Assembly: GCF_014651135.1 (NCBI RefSeq)
Contig: NZ_BMWH01000005.1
Span: 1 to 64,000 of the forward strand
DNA from: Streptomyces echinoruber
GTDB lineage: Bacteria > Actinomycetota > Actinomycetes > Streptomycetales > Streptomycetaceae
Reading direction: 5' to 3'
DNA length: 64,000 bases
Shown: positions 30,265-38,894 of the stretch, one piece after another
How positions within the stretch are numbered: the stretch's first letter is position 1
Layout of the letters: the number at the start of each line of letters is the position of its first letter
Translations under genes and position numbers: made by a program
Notes under the pieces: model-generated
Databases searched by the model: none
What the model was told of the DNA's origin: nothing
Seen by the model: only the letters and a program-made list of their open reading frames with translations

Positions 30265-30522
30265 TCAGCTCCCGGATCCCTCTGCCCCGGAGCTCGGCCA
30301 GCTGCTGTTGCTCGCGGCGTCGGCACCCGCGGCCACCGACGGCCAGCTGCTGTTGCTCACGACATCGGTGCCCACGGCCACCGACGGCCAGCTGCTGTTC
30401 GCCCGAACGTCGTTCTTCGCATCGGAGAAGCCACCCAGCGCGCCGATGGCCACGACGGCGGAGAAGGCGGCTACAAGCACCGAGCGAAGCAGTCTGTTGC
30501 CCATGGTCGGCTTCGTCCTCAC
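30265..30522 (-). CDS. Secreted repeat peptide precursor (three NSSWPS repeats)
   Basis: An 85-residue protein from GTG 30522 (AAAGGGA upstream; ATG 30504 is an alternative giving 79 residues). A signal-like N-terminus has Arg/Lys residues, then SVLVAAFSAVVAIGALGG (14-31). The rest is three repeats with NSSWPS at residues 42-47, 57-62 and 72-77, exactly 15 residues apart. It is divergent (111 bp) from a LuxR-type regulator gene and followed by the Rieske-like gene. The layout looks like a pre-pro-peptide with several copies of a short mature peptide, as in peptide pheromones, but no processing enzyme is adjacent. Not recognised as a named family. Confidence 0.75.
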   Translation of the reverse strand: MRTKPTMGNRLLRSVLVAAFSAVVAIGALGGFSDAKNDVRANSSWPSVAVGTDVVSNSSWPSVAAGADAASNSSWPSSGAEGSGS

Positions 30523-30633
30523 CTGAAGGTCCCTTTCCCCCGTCAGGTATGACGATGGCTCATTCGGGCACGTCATGGCCACACAATCGGTGCATCATGT
30601 TCCTGCATGTTCAGGACCCTGGGGGGTGGAGAT

Positions 30634-31644
30634 TTGGCATCGAATCACACAAAGGCGACACATCCCCACGCGATGGCCGAGTTGTGCGACGAAGGCAGTC
30701 GCCTCTACGCCACCGCGCTGCGCACGGGACGTGTCGCCCGCGCGGATGCGCAAGACGCCCCCTGCCTGGTGGAGTTCGCCCTGCTCCACCCGGATCCGGA
30801 CGACTCGGACTGGCTGCTCCCCATCCCTCCGGCGGTCGCCCTGGCCCGGCAACTCAACCCCCTGGAGCGCGAGATCGCCGAGCGCCGGCGGTGGGCGACG
30901 GAACTCACCACGGCGTTCGAGCCGTTCATGGCCCTCAGTACCCGGGTGACCTCCACCAGTGACTCGATCACCGTGCTGGAAGGCGGCGACCGGATCAACG
31001 CCGCGCTCAACATGGCCGCGGCCCAGTGCCAGACGGAGATGCTCACCGTGCAGCCGAGCGACCGCTTGTCGGAGCGCAGCCTCCTGCTCGGCCTGGAGCG
31101 CGACAAGCCGCTGATCGAGCGCGGGGTGCGGATCCGGACCCTCTACCAGCACACGGCCCGCCACAACCCGGAGAAGCTCGCCTACGCGGCCCAGCTCTCC
31201 AACGGCAAGGCGGAGTACCGCACCATCGACGAACTGGTCGAGCGCCTCATCGTCTGCGACCACACCGTCGCCTTCATCCCCGCCCGCGACGACCAGCAGG
31301 TCGCCCTGGAGCTGCGCCATCCCGGCATCATCCGCTACCTGATCAAGGTCTTCGAGTACCTGTGGGACCGCGCGGTCCCGCTGAGCACCAAAACGCCGTA
31401 CGAGACGGCCTCCGACGGCATCACGGAGATCCAGTACTCCATCGCCAAGCTGCTCGTCGAGGGCCACGTCGACGAGGCGATCGCCCGCCGGCTCGGCATG
31501 AACGTCCGCACCTGCCGCGCCCACATCGCCAAGCTCGCCTCCGCCCTGGGCAGTGGAAGCCGGGCCCAACTGGGCTACCTCATCGCACAGTCCGGGATCC
31601 TCGAGCGGCCGGAAGGCGGGAGCCGGGGACGCCCGGCACGCTGA
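30634..31644 (+). CDS. LuxR-type regulator with TrmB/PLD-like sensor domain (copy 1)
   Basis: A 336-residue regulator. I choose TTG 30634 because GGTGGAG is immediately upstream and the resulting N-terminus (ASNHTKATHPHAMAELCDEG) aligns with that of the paralogue at 31580-32647; ATG 30607 has no ribosome site. Seen: CLVEFALLHPDPDD near residue 43, EMLTVQPSDRLSE, VRIRTLYQHTARHN and VAFIPARDD in the sensor region, and a C-terminal LuxR HTH (GHVDEAIARRLGMNVRTCRA, about 280-300). Divergent from the NSSWPS peptide operon, which it may sense or control. Its last 65 bases overlap the 3' end of the second regulator. Confidence 0.9.
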   Translation: MASNHTKATHPHAMAELCDEGSRLYATALRTGRVARADAQDAPCLVEFALLHPDPDDSDWLLPIPPAVALARQLNPLEREIAERRRWATELTTAFEPFMALSTRVTSTSDSITVLEGGDRINAALNMAAAQCQTEMLTVQPSDRLSERSLLLGLERDKPLIERGVRIRTLYQHTARHNPEKLAYAAQLSNGKAEYRTIDELVERLIVCDHTVAFIPARDDQQVALELRHPGIIRYLIKVFEYLWDRAVPLSTKTPYETASDGITEIQYSIAKLLVEGHVDEAIARRLGMNVRTCRAHIAKLASALGSGSRAQLGYLIAQSGILERPEGGSRGRPAR

Positions 31645-32647
31645 GGGCGGGGTCGGTGGAGGCGGTGCGCGGCGGCCCGTCGAGGCCGGCCTGGGCGATG
31701 CGGACGCCGAGCTGGGTGCGGCTGGCGGCGCCGAGGGTCTCGGAGAGGCGGGCGATGTGGGCGCGGCAGGTCCGCACGCTGATGCCGAGCCGTTCGGCGA
31801 TCACGGCGTCCTGGTGGCCCTCGGCGAGCAGCGCGGCGATGGACTGCTCGCGGTGGGAGATGCCCTCGATGCCGGTGTCGGGGAGCGGCGCGGTGAGGGG
31901 GATGGCGAGGCGCCACAGCCGTTCGAAGACCGTGGCCAGGTACTGGATGAGCGCCGGGTGCCGCAGCTCCAGCGCCATGGTGCGCTCGGGGTTGGCGGGG
32001 ATGAAGGCGACGGTGCGGTCGAAGAGGATGAGGCGGTCGATGACCTCGTCGAGGGTGCGCGCCTCGACCGCGTCGCCCATCAGCTCCAGGTAGGTGAGCA
32101 GGCCCTGGCCGTGCCGGGCGACGTGGTTGTACAGGTCCCGCATCCGCACGCCCCGGCCGCGCAGGGTCATCGCCCGGTGCAGCCCCTCGGCGAGCTCGTG
32201 CTCGCGCCGGATGCCGCCGGGCTGGACGGTGAGTACCTCGGTCGTACAGGCCTCCGTGGCCTCGTCCATGGCCGCCTGGATGCGGGCCAGGCCGTCCAGC
32301 ACGCGGATCGAGGAGCCCTCGGTGGAGGCGGCGGGGTCCCGGCGTCCGAGGCCGGTGTAGCGCTCGAAGGCGGCGACGGCGGAGCCGACCCGGCGGTGGC
32401 TCTCGCCGACCTCGTCGTAGACCGCGCGCAGCAGCCGGGTCATCACCTCCTGCGGCGCGGTCGGCACCAGCCAGTCCATGTCGTCGGGGTCCGGGTGCAG
32501 CAGCGCCAGTTCCAGCAGGCAGGGCGCCGTCTCGGCGTCCCGCCGCGGCACCCGGCCGCGGCGTACGGCACGGGAGTACACGCGGTCCCCGGCCTCGCAC
32601 AGTCGGTCAGCACCGTGGGGATGCTCGTCCGTCCCGTGCTCGGCCAT
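31580..32647 (-). CDS. LuxR-type regulator with TrmB/PLD-like sensor domain (copy 2)
   Basis: A 355-residue paralogue of the gene at 30634, on the opposite strand with 65-bp tail-to-tail overlap. Same layout: CLLELALLHPDPDDMDWL near residue 47, EVLTVQPGGIRREHE, VRMRDLYNHVARHG, VAFIPANPERTMALELRHPA and the HTH GHQDAVIAERLGISVRTCRA. Copies are about half identical by eye, most similar in the HTH and in the ALELRHPA strand. Convergent regulators overlapping at their 3' ends can interfere by antisense pairing. No repeat peptide was found at this copy's own promoter. Confidence 0.9.
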   Translation of the reverse strand: MAEHGTDEHPHGADRLCEAGDRVYSRAVRRGRVPRRDAETAPCLLELALLHPDPDDMDWLVPTAPQEVMTRLLRAVYDEVGESHRRVGSAVAAFERYTGLGRRDPAASTEGSSIRVLDGLARIQAAMDEATEACTTEVLTVQPGGIRREHELAEGLHRAMTLRGRGVRMRDLYNHVARHGQGLLTYLELMGDAVEARTLDEVIDRLILFDRTVAFIPANPERTMALELRHPALIQYLATVFERLWRLAIPLTAPLPDTGIEGISHREQSIAALLAEGHQDAVIAERLGISVRTCRAHIARLSETLGAASRTQLGVRIAQAGLDGPPRTASTDPALSVPGVPGSRLPAARGSRTVR

Positions 32648-32807
32648 GGCTCCTCACACCCTCGGTTCCAGCCTCTTCCGCAGCGCAACTATGCGCGGCC
32701 GGGACCGCCACCGCAACACGGCTCCTCTCACCACGGCCAGTGGTACGTCCGCTTTCCTCCTGGTTCGTACGGGCCTCCGCCCTTCCCTTTGCAACAAGCT
32801 GACGGTG

Positions 32808-32844
32808 CCGGCGCGCCGGAGGGGCACCGCCCCCGGCGCGCCGG
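32808..32844 (-). terminator. Hairpin from two CCGGCGCGCCGG copies downstream of the sugar-binding protein
   Basis: CCGGCGCGCCGG at 32808-32819 and 32833-32844, each palindromic and complementary to the other, 32 bases after the stop at 32876 on the minus strand. Confidence 0.5.
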
Positions 32845-32875
32845 GCCGCCGGCTTCTCCCGCCCCGCCGGGCGCC

Positions 32876-33979
32876 CTACTCCAGCCCCGCCGCCGCGCAG
32901 GCCGACTTGTACTTCGGCGTGCAGATGTCGGACACCTTGTAGATGCCGTCGGCGATGACGGTGTCCTTGATGTTGCTCTTCTTCAGGGCGACGACGGAGA
33001 GGAGCTGTGCGGGGATGTCCTTGTTGGTGGGGCTGTTGACCTTGTCGCGGGCGAGGGAGTCGAACTCGATGTCCCTGCCCTGGACGCGGGCGACGGCCAT
33101 CTGGGCGGCCGCCTCGGCCTCCTGCGGGTAGGACTTGTAGACGCTCATGTACTGCTCACCGGTGAGGATGCGCTGCACGGCGTCGAGTTCGGCGTCCTGG
33201 CCGGTGACGGGCGGCAGGTCGGTGACGCCGGCGGCCTTGAGGGCCTTGATGACGCCGGCGGCCATGCCGTCGTTGGCGGAGTAGACGCCGGCGATGTTGC
33301 CCTTGCCGAGCAGGGCGATGGCCTCGGCCATGTTGGCCTGGGCGTTCTCCGGCTTCCAGTCCTTGGTGTCGTAGGACCGGGCGATGGTCACCTTGCCGCT
33401 GAGCTCGGAGAGCGCGCCCTCCTTGAACTGCTTGGCGTTGGGGTCGGTGGGCGAGCCGTTCATCATGACGATCTTGGAGGCGGCGCCGGAGCCGATCGCC
33501 TCCAGCAGGGAGCGGCCCTGCACCTCGCCGACGAGTTCGTTGTCGAAGGAGATGTAGGCGTCGATCGGACCCTCGGCGAGCCGGTCGTAGGCGATGACCG
33601 GGATGCCGGCGTCCTTGGCCTTCTTCACCTCCCCCGCGATGGCATGGGAGTCGACGGCGTCGAGCAGGATGACGTCGACCTTGTCCTCGACCATCTGCCG
33701 CATCTGGCGGGCCTGCTTGGCGGCGTCCGCCGCGGCGTTGGCGTACTCCACGCGACCCTTGCCGTGGGTGAGGGAGGCGACCTTCCGCTTGATGATGGGG
33801 TAGTCGAAGCGGTCGTAACGGGTGTTGGCCTTCTCCGGCAGCAGCAGGCCCACGGTGACGTCGTTGCCCTTCGTCGGGCTCGCGCTGCTGCTGTCCCCGG
33901 TCACTCCCAGCGCACCGCAGGCGGCGAGCGAGAGGGACATCGTGGACGCGGCCACGCATATGGCGATTCGACGACGCAT
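32876..33979 (-). CDS. Sugar-binding lipoprotein (xylose/ribose-type periplasmic binding fold)
   Basis: A 367-residue type I periplasmic-binding protein. ATG 33979 gives an n-region MRRR, hydrophobic stretch and lipobox LAAC with Cys21. Then VTVGLLLPEKANTRYDRFD, VDVILLDAVDSHAIAGEV, GIPVIAYDRLAEG and VTGQDAELDAVQRILTGEQY match XylF/ChvE-like binding proteins. No ABC permease or ATPase gene is adjacent, so it is an orphan component or signals to a distant partner. The upstream 574-bp spacer holds its promoter. Confidence 0.93.
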   Translation of the reverse strand: MRRRIAICVAASTMSLSLAACGALGVTGDSSSASPTKGNDVTVGLLLPEKANTRYDRFDYPIIKRKVASLTHGKGRVEYANAAADAAKQARQMRQMVEDKVDVILLDAVDSHAIAGEVKKAKDAGIPVIAYDRLAEGPIDAYISFDNELVGEVQGRSLLEAIGSGAASKIVMMNGSPTDPNAKQFKEGALSELSGKVTIARSYDTKDWKPENAQANMAEAIALLGKGNIAGVYSANDGMAAGVIKALKAAGVTDLPPVTGQDAELDAVQRILTGEQYMSVYKSYPQEAEAAAQMAVARVQGRDIEFDSLARDKVNSPTNKDIPAQLLSVVALKKSNIKDTVIADGIYKVSDICTPKYKSACAAAGLE

Positions 33980-34553
33980 GGGGGAGCTCACTTCTGGTGC
34001 CTTTCGGACGCGGGCGCAGCATTGCGACCCAGGTGACTGAAAAGCCAACGCGTCAGAGCCCGTCTACGTCAAGACAAACCACTTAACGAGATGGCAACAT
34101 CACGCTCGGTCTCGGTCGTGAACGAACAGGGCGCACCACAGCCGACCACCTTCACCAGGACTTCACGCCGTACACCGGGAGTTCGCCGCCCCTTCGGAAA
34201 CGGACCGAAAGATACCGGCCAACGGGCGCATGAGAGGGGCACGTCGGAGGCCGGCGGAGGCGCCGGGGATCAGCGGGCACCCCGGGGATCAGCGGACACC
34301 CCGGGGATCAGCGGACACCCCGAGGACAGAGCGGATGCTGCGGGAAATAATGGGCGTTACAGAGAACGGCGGGCATCCCGGGCGTGCGGAAGGGCCGGAG
34401 GCGTCGCCGCCCTCCGGCCCCTTGTTCCACTCGTGCGCGTCCGGTCCGCGCGTGCGCGCGTGCGCGGCCGCCGAGCGCGGCGGCCCGGCCTGTCCGGACG
34501 TTCGGTCCGCGCGTGCGCGCGTGCGCGCCTCGGCCCGCTCGGCCGCTCAGTCC
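33980..34553. other. Spacer with 19-bp repeats, terminator and Z-DNA-prone repeats
   Basis: No gene. Contains the promoter region of the lipoprotein (AT-richer 34030-34090), a 19-bp tandem repeat GGGGATCAGCGG(G/A)CACCCC at 34265, 34284 and 34303, a hairpin at 34392-34420, and CGGTCCGCGCGTGCGCGCGT at about 34440 and again at about 34504, long alternating purine-pyrimidine runs. Confidence 0.6.
34392..34420 (-). terminator. Terminator hairpin after the dnaK operon
   Basis: GGGCCGGAGG (34392-34401), nine-base loop, CCTCCGGCCC (34411-34420), with AA and CTTGTT flanks. It lies 134 bases past the hspR stop and could serve both strands. Confidence 0.7.
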
Positions 34554-35018
34554 TCAGTCCGAGGACTGCGGCCTCTGCTGCCGCTTGGGCGGCCGCCACA
34601 CCACCAGCGCGCTGGTCTGCTGGACCTGCTGGTAGGGCACCAGGTCGCGCCGGTAGGAGGCGTGCACGGCGGCCTCCCGCTGCCGCATCGCGGCCGCCGC
34701 GCCGTCCAGCGCGGCCTCGAGCTCGGCGATCTGCGCCTTGAGCTGGGCGACCTGGTTCTCCAGCTCGATGATCCGCTTGATGCCGGCGAGGTTGATGCCC
34801 TCGTCCTGCGACAACTGCTGCACCTGCCGCAGCAGTTCGATGTCGCGGGCCGAGTAGCGCCGGCCCCGGCCCGCGGTGCGGTCCGGGGAGACCAGACCCA
34901 GCCGGTCGTACTGACGGAGAGTCTGCGGGTGCAGTCCGGACAGCTGCGCGGCCACCGAGATGACGTACACCGGTGTGTCTTCCGTCAGTTCGTACGGGTT
35001 GCGGCGGCGGCCGTCCAT
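34554..35018 (-). CDS. hspR: HspR, MerR-family heat-shock repressor
   Basis: A 154-residue repressor that binds HAIR sites together with DnaK and switches off dnaK, clpB and, in other species, lon. I prefer ATG 35018 (GGGAG ten bases upstream) over TTG 35027. Seen: VYVISVAAQLSGLHPQTLRQ (HTH), YDRLGLVSPDRTAGRGRRYS (MerR wing) and a long coiled coil GIKRIIELENQVAQLKAQIA. C-terminal tail is Gln-rich. Last gene of the dnaK-grpE-dnaJ-hspR operon, five bases after dnaJ. Confidence 0.97.
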   Translation of the reverse strand: MDGRRRNPYELTEDTPVYVISVAAQLSGLHPQTLRQYDRLGLVSPDRTAGRGRRYSARDIELLRQVQQLSQDEGINLAGIKRIIELENQVAQLKAQIAELEAALDGAAAAMRQREAAVHASYRRDLVPYQQVQQTSALVVWRPPKRQQRPQSSD

Positions 35019-35023
35019 CTCAC

Positions 35024-36184
35024 TCAAGCTCCCTTCGCGGCCTCGAACAGCTCCGCCCGCGGGTTCTCCCCCGCGGTCGCCTCACGGTACGCCTCCAGTG
35101 CGTCACGAGCCTTCCCCGACAGGTCCTTGGGAACGCTCACCTCGACGGTGACCAGCAGGTCGCCGCGGGTGCCGTCCTTGCGGACCGCGCCCTTGCCACG
35201 GGCCCGCAGGGTCCGCCCGTTGGGCGTGCCCGGCGGCAGCTTCAGGGTGACCGGCGGCCCGCCCAGGGTGGGCACGCGGATCTCGCCGCCGAGCGCGGCC
35301 TCCGCGAACGTCACCGGGACGGTCACCGTCAGATTGTCGCCCCTGCGGCCGAAGACGGGGTGCTCCTTGACGTGGACGACCACGTACAGGTCGCCCGCCG
35401 GTCCGCCCCGCTGGCCCGGCGCGCCCTTGCCGCGCAGCCGGATGCGCTGCCCGTCCTGGACGCCCGCGGGGATGCGTACCTGCATGGTGCGCGACGACTG
35501 GGCGCGGCCGGAGCCGCGGCAGACGTCGCACGGGTTCTCCGCGATCAGGCCGCGGCCCCTGCAGTCCGGGCAGGGGTCGGTGAGCGAGAACCCGCCGCCG
35601 CTGCCGCGCGCCACCTGCCCGGTGCCGACGCAGGTCGGGCACACCCGCGGGGTGCCGTTCTTGTCGCCGGTGCCGGAGCAGGCCTTGCACGGCGCCTGGG
35701 AGGTCATCCGCAGCGGCACCGTGGCGCCCTCGATGGCCTCCGTGAAGCTGAGCGTGGCCTCGGTCTCGACGTCCTGGCCGCGCCGCGGCTGGGTGCGGGT
35801 GCCCGCCGTACCGCGGTTGAACAGTCCTCCGAAGACGTCACCGAGCCCGCCGCCGAAGCCGCCGGCCCCGCCCTGGCCGCCGAAGAGGTCGCCCAGGTCG
35901 AAGTTGAAGGTGCCGCCGGCGCCGGGCCCCGGGCGGAAGCCGCCGTTGCCGAACAGGGCGCGGGCCTCGTCGTACTCCTTGCGCTTCTTGGGGTCGCCGA
36001 GCACGTCGTGCGCCTCGGAGATCTCCTTGAAGCGCTCCTCGGCCTGGGCGTTGCCCTTGTTGGCGTCCGGGTGGTACTCGCGGGCGAGCTTCCGGTACGC
36101 CTTCTTGATCTCGGCCTCGGTGGCGTCCTTGGGGACGCCGAGGACCTTGTAGTAGTCCTTCTCGATGAAGTCCTTGGTGCTCAT
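35024..36184 (-). CDS. dnaJ: Co-chaperone DnaJ
   Basis: A 386-residue type I J-protein stimulating DnaK ATPase. J domain 10-75 with HPD in [10 protein letters not shown], Gly/Phe region at 95-150, four zinc-finger repeats [24 protein letters not shown] and CDVCRGSG (about 165-235), and the C-terminal substrate-binding beta domains ending [16 protein letters not shown]. The N-terminus [17 protein letters not shown] is that of the actinobacterial DnaJ1. Third gene of the dnaK operon. Confidence 0.98.
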   Translation of the reverse strand: MSTKDFIEKDYYKVLGVPKDATEAEIKKAYRKLAREYHPDANKGNAQAEERFKEISEAHDVLGDPKKRKEYDEARALFGNGGFRPGPGAGGTFNFDLGDLFGGQGGAGGFGGGLGDVFGGLFNRGTAGTRTQPRRGQDVETEATLSFTEAIEGATVPLRMTSQAPCKACSGTGDKNGTPRVCPTCVGTGQVARGSGGGFSLTDPCPDCRGRGLIAENPCDVCRGSGRAQSSRTMQVRIPAGVQDGQRIRLRGKGAPGQRGGPAGDLYVVVHVKEHPVFGRRGDNLTVTVPVTFAEAALGGEIRVPTLGGPPVTLKLPPGTPNGRTLRARGKGAVRKDGTRGDLLVTVEVSVPKDLSGKARDALEAYREATAGENPRAELFEAAKGA

Positions 36185-36223
36185 CCCCGACGCCCCTCCT
36201 CTCCTGCCTCGTTCGTCGCTGCG

Positions 36224-36961
36224 TCAGCCCTCCTGCGGGCCACCGTTCTCCTTGTCCTCGGCCGGCGCCTGCTGCTGCTCGGCCTGCTCGGCGGGCTGGG
36301 AGCCGGAAGAACCGGCGTCCTCCGCCTGCTTGACCGTCTGCGCACCGGGCTGCGGCTCGGCCACGGCCACCCGCGCGGGGCGGATGGTGCGCTCGCCGAT
36401 CCGATACCCGGGCTGCAGAATCGCCACGCACGTCGTCTCGGTGACGTCCGGGGCGTAGCTGTGCATCAGGGCCTCGTGCACGGTCGGGTCGAAGGGCTCG
36501 CCCTCCTTGCCGAACTGCTGCAGGCCCATCTTGGCGACGATGGTCTCCAGCGACTCGGCCACCGACTTGAAGCCGCCGACCAGTTCGCCGTGCTCCCGCG
36601 CCCGGCCGATGTCGTCGAGCACGGGCAGCAGCTCGGTCAGGAGGTTCGCCTGGGCGATCTCCTTGACCGCGGCCCGGTCGCGTTCGACCCGGCGGCGGTA
36701 GTTCTGGAACTCGGCCTGGAGCCGCTGCAGGTCGGCGGTGCGCTCGGTGAGCGCGGCGCGCGCCTGGTCGAGCTGGGCCTCCAGGGCCGCGGTCCGGTCC
36801 GCGTCCCCGGCCGGGGCCGCCGCCTCCTGCTCCGCGGAGGGAGCGGCGGCGGCCTGCGGCTCGGCGTCGTCGGCGGCGGCGCCGGAGGGGACGTCGGGCT
36901 GCTGCGGCGGGCCCTGCTGGGCCTGCTGCTGCTCGTCGAAGCCCGGGGTCTCCTCCGTCAC
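36224..36961 (-). CDS. grpE: Nucleotide exchange factor GrpE
   Basis: A 245-residue protein that releases ADP from DnaK. Acidic/Gln-rich N-terminus (residues 1-55), long coiled coil ([20 protein letters not shown]) at about 58-100, then the conserved [36 protein letters not shown] and the C-terminal [17 protein letters not shown]. Extra Gln/Ala/Glu-rich C-terminal tail of about forty residues. GTG 36961 overlaps the dnaK stop. Confidence 0.97.
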   Translation of the reverse strand: MTEETPGFDEQQQAQQGPPQQPDVPSGAAADDAEPQAAAAPSAEQEAAAPAGDADRTAALEAQLDQARAALTERTADLQRLQAEFQNYRRRVERDRAAVKEIAQANLLTELLPVLDDIGRAREHGELVGGFKSVAESLETIVAKMGLQQFGKEGEPFDPTVHEALMHSYAPDVTETTCVAILQPGYRIGERTIRPARVAVAEPQPGAQTVKQAEDAGSSGSQPAEQAEQQQAPAEDKENGGPQEG

Positions 36962-38799
36962 GCGGCACCGTCCTTGCGCTCGTCGTCCACGATCTCGGCG
37001 TCCACGACGTCGTCGTCGGCCTTGGCGTCACCGGCGGCGGAGCCGCCCGCGGCGGCCTGCGCGGCCTGCGCATCGGCGTACAGGGCCTGGCCGAGCTTCT
37101 GGGAGACGGCCGCGACCTTCTCGGTGGCGGTCTTGATCTCGGCGGTGTCCTCGCCCTTGAGCTTCTCCTTCAGCTCGGCGACGGCGGCCTCGACCTCGGA
37201 CTTGATCTCGCCGGGGACCTTGTCCTCGTTGTCCTTGAGGAACTTCTCGGTCTGGTAGACGATCTGCTCGCCCTGGTTGCGGGTCTCGGCGGCCTCGCGG
37301 CGCTTGTGGTCCTCCTCCGCGTACTGCTCGGCCTCCCGGCGCATCCGCTCGACCTCCTCCTTGGGGAGCGAGGAGCCGCCGGTGACGGTCATCTTCTGCT
37401 CCTTGCCGGTGCCGAGGTCCTTGGCGGTGACGTGCATGATGCCGTTGGCGTCGATGTCGAAGGACACCTCGATCTGCGGCACGCCGCGCGGGGCCGGCGG
37501 CAGGCCGGTCAGCTCGAACATGCCGAGCTTCTTGTTGTACGCGGCGATCTCGCGCTCGCCCTGGTAGACCTGGATCTGCACCGACGGCTGGTTGTCCTCG
37601 GCCGTGGTGAAGATCTCCGAGCGCTTGGTCGGGATCGTGGTGTTGCGCTCGATCAGCTTGGTCATGATGCCGCCCTTGGTCTCGATGCCCAGGGACAGCG
37701 GGGTGACGTCCAGCAGCAGGACGTCCTTGACCTCGCCCTTGAGGACACCGGCCTGCAGGGAGGCGCCGATGGCGACGACCTCGTCGGGGTTGACGCCCTT
37801 GTTGGGCTCCTTGCCGCCGGTCAGCTCCTTGACCAGGTCGGCGACGGCCGGCATACGGGTGGAGCCACCGACCAGCACGACGTGGTCGATGTCGTTGATG
37901 GAGATGCCGGCGTCCTTGATGACGTTGTGGAACGGCACCTTGCAGCGCTCGAGCAGGTCCGCGGTCAGCTGCTGGAACTGGGCGCGGGTGAGCTTCTCGT
38001 CCAGGTGCAGCGGGCCCTCGGCGGAGGCGGTGATGTAGGGCAGGTTGATCGAGGTCTCGGTGGACGAGGACAGCTCGATCTTGGCCTTCTCCGCCGCCTC
38101 ACGCAGGCGCTGGAGGGCCATCTTGTCCTTGGACAGGTCCACGCCGTGGGCGTTCTGGAACTGCTTGACCAGGTAGTCGACGACACGCTGGTCCCAGTCG
38201 TCGCCACCGAGGTGGTTGTCGCCGTTGGTGGCCTTCACCTCGACGACACCGTCGCCGATCTCCAGCAGCGACACGTCGAACGTACCGCCACCGAGGTCGA
38301 AGACCAGGATGGTCTGGTCCTCCTTCTCCAGGCCGTAGGCGAGCGCGGCCGCGGTGGGCTCGTTGACGATGCGCAGCACGTTCAGGCCCGCGATCTCGCC
38401 GGCCTCCTTGGTCGCCTGGCGCTCGGCGTCGTTGAAGTACGCCGGGACGGTGATGACCGCGTCGGTCACCTTCTCGCCCAGGTAGGCCTCGGCGTCCCGC
38501 TTCAGCTTCTGCAGGACGAAGGCGCTGATCTGCTGCGGGTTGAACTCCTTGTCGTCGATCTTGATCTTCCAGTCGGTGCCCATGTGGCGCTTGACCGACC
38601 GGATGGTCCGATCGACGTTGGTCACGGCCTGGCGCTTGGCGACCTCGCCCACCAGCACCTCGCCGTTCTTGGCGAAGGCGACGACGGACGGCGTGGTCCT
38701 GGCACCCTCGGCGTTGGTGATCACGGTGGGCTCGCCGCCCTCCAGAACGCTGACGACGGAGTTCGTCGTGCCCAGGTCGATGCCGACCGCACGTGCCAT
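36958..38799 (-). CDS. dnaK: Chaperone DnaK (Hsp70)
   Basis: First gene of the heat-shock operon; also acts as HspR co-repressor in Streptomyces. 613 residues. ATPase domain with [11 protein letters not shown] at the N-terminus, [35 protein letters not shown], and [12 protein letters not shown]; linker [18 protein letters not shown]; substrate-binding domain and an acidic lid ([13 protein letters not shown]). Promoter with two HAIR operators lies at 38820-38892. Overlaps grpE by four bases. Confidence 0.99.
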   Translation of the reverse strand: MARAVGIDLGTTNSVVSVLEGGEPTVITNAEGARTTPSVVAFAKNGEVLVGEVAKRQAVTNVDRTIRSVKRHMGTDWKIKIDDKEFNPQQISAFVLQKLKRDAEAYLGEKVTDAVITVPAYFNDAERQATKEAGEIAGLNVLRIVNEPTAAALAYGLEKEDQTILVFDLGGGTFDVSLLEIGDGVVEVKATNGDNHLGGDDWDQRVVDYLVKQFQNAHGVDLSKDKMALQRLREAAEKAKIELSSSTETSINLPYITASAEGPLHLDEKLTRAQFQQLTADLLERCKVPFHNVIKDAGISINDIDHVVLVGGSTRMPAVADLVKELTGGKEPNKGVNPDEVVAIGASLQAGVLKGEVKDVLLLDVTPLSLGIETKGGIMTKLIERNTTIPTKRSEIFTTAEDNQPSVQIQVYQGEREIAAYNKKLGMFELTGLPPAPRGVPQIEVSFDIDANGIMHVTAKDLGTGKEQKMTVTGGSSLPKEEVERMRREAEQYAEEDHKRREAAETRNQGEQIVYQTEKFLKDNEDKVPGEIKSEVEAAVAELKEKLKGEDTAEIKTATEKVAAVSQKLGQALYADAQAAQAAAGGSAAGDAKADDDVVDAEIVDDERKDGAA

Positions 38800-38819
38800 G
38801 TCTACATTCCTCCAGCTGA

Positions 38820-38840
38820 CTTGAGTGGAACAGGCTCAAG
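38820..38840. promoter_or_regulatory. HAIR operator 1 upstream of dnaK
   Basis: CTTGAGT (38820-38826), GGAACAG spacer, GCTCAAG (38834-38840); one mismatch to the HspR consensus. 21 bases upstream of the dnaK ATG. Confidence 0.92.
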
Positions 38841-38871
38841 TGTGCCCGACACCCGGCGCCGGGTCAACGTA

Positions 38872-38892
38872 CCTGAGTCAACCGGACTCAAG
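38872..38892. promoter_or_regulatory. HAIR operator 2 upstream of dnaK
   Basis: CCTGAGT (38872-38878), CAACCGG spacer, ACTCAAG (38886-38892); 52 bp centre-to-centre from operator 1, nearly five helical turns, so both can be bound on one face. Its end is three bases from the stop of the upstream gene. Confidence 0.9.
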
Positions 38893-38894
38893 TC

